5,650 nt of DNA from an uncultured Rhizobiaceae group bacterium. GTDB taxonomy: Bacteria; Pseudomonadota; Alphaproteobacteria; Rhizobiales; Rhizobiaceae. A program made the position numbers and the translations under genes. The stretch spans positions 1 to 5,650 of the forward strand of contig CALLHT010000277.1 of the NCBI GenBank assembly GCA_938009335.1, given 5' to 3'. Shown piece by piece: positions 4,319 to 5,650 of the stretch. How positions within the stretch are numbered: position 1 is the first letter of the stretch; each line of letters starts with the position of its first letter. The notes below the pieces were generated by a model. That model was not told where the DNA came from and did no database searches. It saw nothing but the letters and a program-made list of their open reading frames with translations.

Positions 4319-5650
4319 GTACCAACGCTCTAATTCTCCTATCGATGGGCTTTCCGCTGCTTGCCTGCGTCAGCAATCTATTGCACGGCGAGAACCGGCC
4401 CAATCTGCGCGATGGCATAACCTTCTTGTGTGCGGTTGCAAGTTTTGCCTGTGTGCTCACCATTTTGATGAACAATGGCAACACAACAACCGAACCTTTC
4501 ACGCTTTGGGAAGTGCTGCCGGGCCTTTCATTAGCCTTCAACATAGAGCCGCTGGGACTGCTCTTTGCATTAATTGCTTCTGGCCTTTGGTGCGTGACGC
4601 ATCTTTATGCAGTTGGCTATATGCGCGGCAATAATGAGAAGAACCATGCACGGTTTTACGCAGCGTTTTCATTCTCAATCGCTTCCACCCTTGCAATTGC
4701 CTATTCATCCAACCTCTTTTCGCTGTTCGTTTTCTACGAGGTCCTCACCATTGCGACTTACTCACTGGTTGCTCACAAAGGCACCGAAGAAGCAAAACAA
4801 GGTGCAAGGACCTATTTAGGGATATTGATGGGTGCATCGATTGCGCTGCTCCTGGTCGCTGTCGTTTGGACCTGGGTGCTGGCCGGAACCATGGACTTCG
4901 TTCCAGGTGGTATTCTTGCAGGCAAGGTTGATCCAACCCTTGCAACGATCCTGCTAGCATTGTTTGCGTTCGGTATTGGTAAGGCTGCGCTTATGCCATT
5001 TCATCGGTGGTTACCTGCAGCGATGGTTGCACCAACGCCAGTGTCTGCACTTCTGCACGCGGTTGCGGTTGTGAAGGCGGGTGTGTTCTCGATACTCAAA
5101 GTTGGTGTCTACATTTTTGGCATCGATTTTCTTTCGACCACCGGTGCCTCTGAGTGGCTGATGTGGTTGGCAGCGTTTTCTATTCTGGCGGCCTCTATCA
5201 TCGCCATGACGAAAGACAATCTCAAAGCGCGACTTGCCTATTCAACTGTCAGTCAGCTCTCATACATCACGCTCGGCATGGCACTCGCCACGTCTATGGG
5301 CGTCATAGGTGGCGGGCTTCATATTGCTATGCACGCGTTTGGAAAGATCACGCTCTTCATGTGCGCGGGCGCAATTTATGTGGCAACGCATAAGACGAAT
5401 ATCAGTCAGATGAATGGATTGGCGAAAGCCATGCCGATCACCTATGGCGCATTCTTGATCGGTGCATTGTCGATCATTGGACTGCCGCCATTGGGTGGTT
5501 CCTGGTCAAAATGGTTGCTGATGGTGGGTGCGGCAGATACGGGCCAGATTGTCATGATTGGTGTGTTGATGCTGAGTTCGCTTCTGAACATCGTCTATCT
5601 GCTCGGGCCAATTGCCAAAGGCTTCTACATGGCGGACAAAGAAAACGAGG
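4315..5650 (+). CDS. Second antiporter-like subunit, MrpA-N/NuoL-like Proton_antipo_M protein (3' partial)
   Basis: Open from the ATG at 4315 to the window edge, 445 residues without a stop. The start overlaps mrpD by four bases, with GGGAG at 4303-4307 seven bases upstream. It is a multi-helix Proton_antipo_M protein: Glu142 in LFVFYEVLTIATYSLVAH (137-154), Lys223 in GIGKAALMPFHRWLPAAM (220-237), His230, His248 and Lys254 in VAPTPVSALLHAVAVVKAG (238-256), Lys304 in DNLKARLAYSTVSQLSY (301-317), His336/His340/Lys344 before helix 12, and Lys399 in GGSWSKW (394-400). The TPVSALLH...VVKAG block is the wording of MrpA N-terminal and NuoL subunits, whereas MrpD has FAPSVVTVF...ATKA. It is therefore the best candidate to replace the missing MrpA pump half. 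Databases often label such proteins cation/H+ antiporter subunit D. About 50 or more C-terminal residues are expected beyond the window. Confidence 0.9.
   Translation, partial: MSTNALILLSMGFPLLACVSNLLHGENRPNLRDGITFLCAVASFACVLTILMNNGNTTTEPFTLWEVLPGLSLAFNIEPLGLLFALIASGLWCVTHLYAVGYMRGNNEKNHARFYAAFSFSIASTLAIAYSSNLFSLFVFYEVLTIATYSLVAHKGTEEAKQGARTYLGILMGASIALLLVAVVWTWVLAGTMDFVPGGILAGKVDPTLATILLALFAFGIGKAALMPFHRWLPAAMVAPTPVSALLHAVAVVKAGVFSILKVGVYIFGIDFLSTTGASEWLMWLAAFSILAASIIAMTKDNLKARLAYSTVSQLSYITLGMALATSMGVIGGGLHIAMHAFGKITLFMCAGAIYVATHKTNISQMNGLAKAMPITYGAFLIGALSIIGLPPLGGSWSKWLLMVGAADTGQIVMIGVLMLSSLLNIVYLLGPIAKGFYMADKENE

Noticed and set aside
171..4544. Many minus-strand open frames of 60-125 codons
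   Set aside because: All lie opposite well-supported mrp genes, have low-complexity or Arg/His/Cys-rich translations and show no family motif. They are antisense shadows.
2798..5650. The two large genes as complex I nuoM/nuoN or nuoL genes
   Set aside because: They sit with mrpE, mrpF, mrpG and mrpB, which have no place in a nuo operon. The NuoK-like gene lacks the NuoK glutamates, and no peripheral-arm subunit is present.
193..5650. A membrane-bound hydrogenase or hydrogenase-4 operon
   Set aside because: The order resembles mbh, but no [NiFe] large or small subunit, CxxC motif set or ferredoxin-like gene is visible. The downstream region is unseen, so this is rejected only for the window.
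1..5650. tRNA, rRNA, CRISPR, insertion sequence or attachment site
   Set aside because: The window is almost fully coding. No repeat arrays, transposase-like frames, terminal inverted repeats or cloverleaf-like segments were noticed by eye.

Overview
The window carries most of one operon for an Mrp-type (Mnh/Pha-type) multisubunit Na+/H+ antiporter, all on the + strand. It begins with the last 33 codons of an unrecognised gene and a short non-coding gap. Then come seven complete genes in the order mrpE - mrpF - mrpG - MrpA C-terminal-type (MbhD/MbhE) - mrpB - mrpC - mrpD, and an eighth gene, a second large antiporter-like subunit, cut by the window end after 445 codons. Every junction from mrpE on is a 1-nt overlap, a 4-nt overlap or a 3-nt gap, so this reads as one tightly coupled transcription and translation unit.

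Organism: a Gram-negative proteobacterium is most likely, probably an alphaproteobacterium, possibly marine. This rests on moderate GC (about half, by eye), the general look of the proteins and the compact operon. It is an inference with modest confidence, because no taxonomic marker gene lies in the window.

Region by region. 1-102: C-terminus of an unidentified protein. 103-192: leader and possible promoter, with a weak hairpin. 193-1378: the small subunits MrpE, MrpF and MrpG. 1378-2369: a stand-alone protein matching the C-terminal half of canonical MrpA, then MrpB. 2373-2798: MrpC (NuoK-like). 2798-4318: MrpD, a 14-helix-type antiporter-like subunit. 4315-5650: a second antiporter-like subunit whose helix-7/8 motifs resemble the N-terminal half of MrpA and NuoL more than MrpD.

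How the genes work together: Mrp complexes sit in the cytoplasmic membrane and exchange Na+ (sometimes other monovalent cations) for H+. MrpA and MrpD are the two ion-pumping modules related to complex I NuoL/M/N, MrpC is related to NuoK, the MrpA C-terminal part to NuoJ, and MrpB, E, F and G are small membrane subunits needed for assembly and function. The main peculiarity is the architecture. There is no full-length mrpA in the window; its C-terminal part is a separate gene in the middle of the operon, and its N-terminal pump-like counterpart appears to follow mrpD. The order E-F-G-(MbhD/E)-B-C-D matches the Mrp-like half of archaeal membrane-bound hydrogenase operons (mbhA-H) rather than the A-B-C-D-E-F-G order of Bacillus. 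No hydrogenase, complex I peripheral-arm, RNA, mobile or CRISPR feature was seen.
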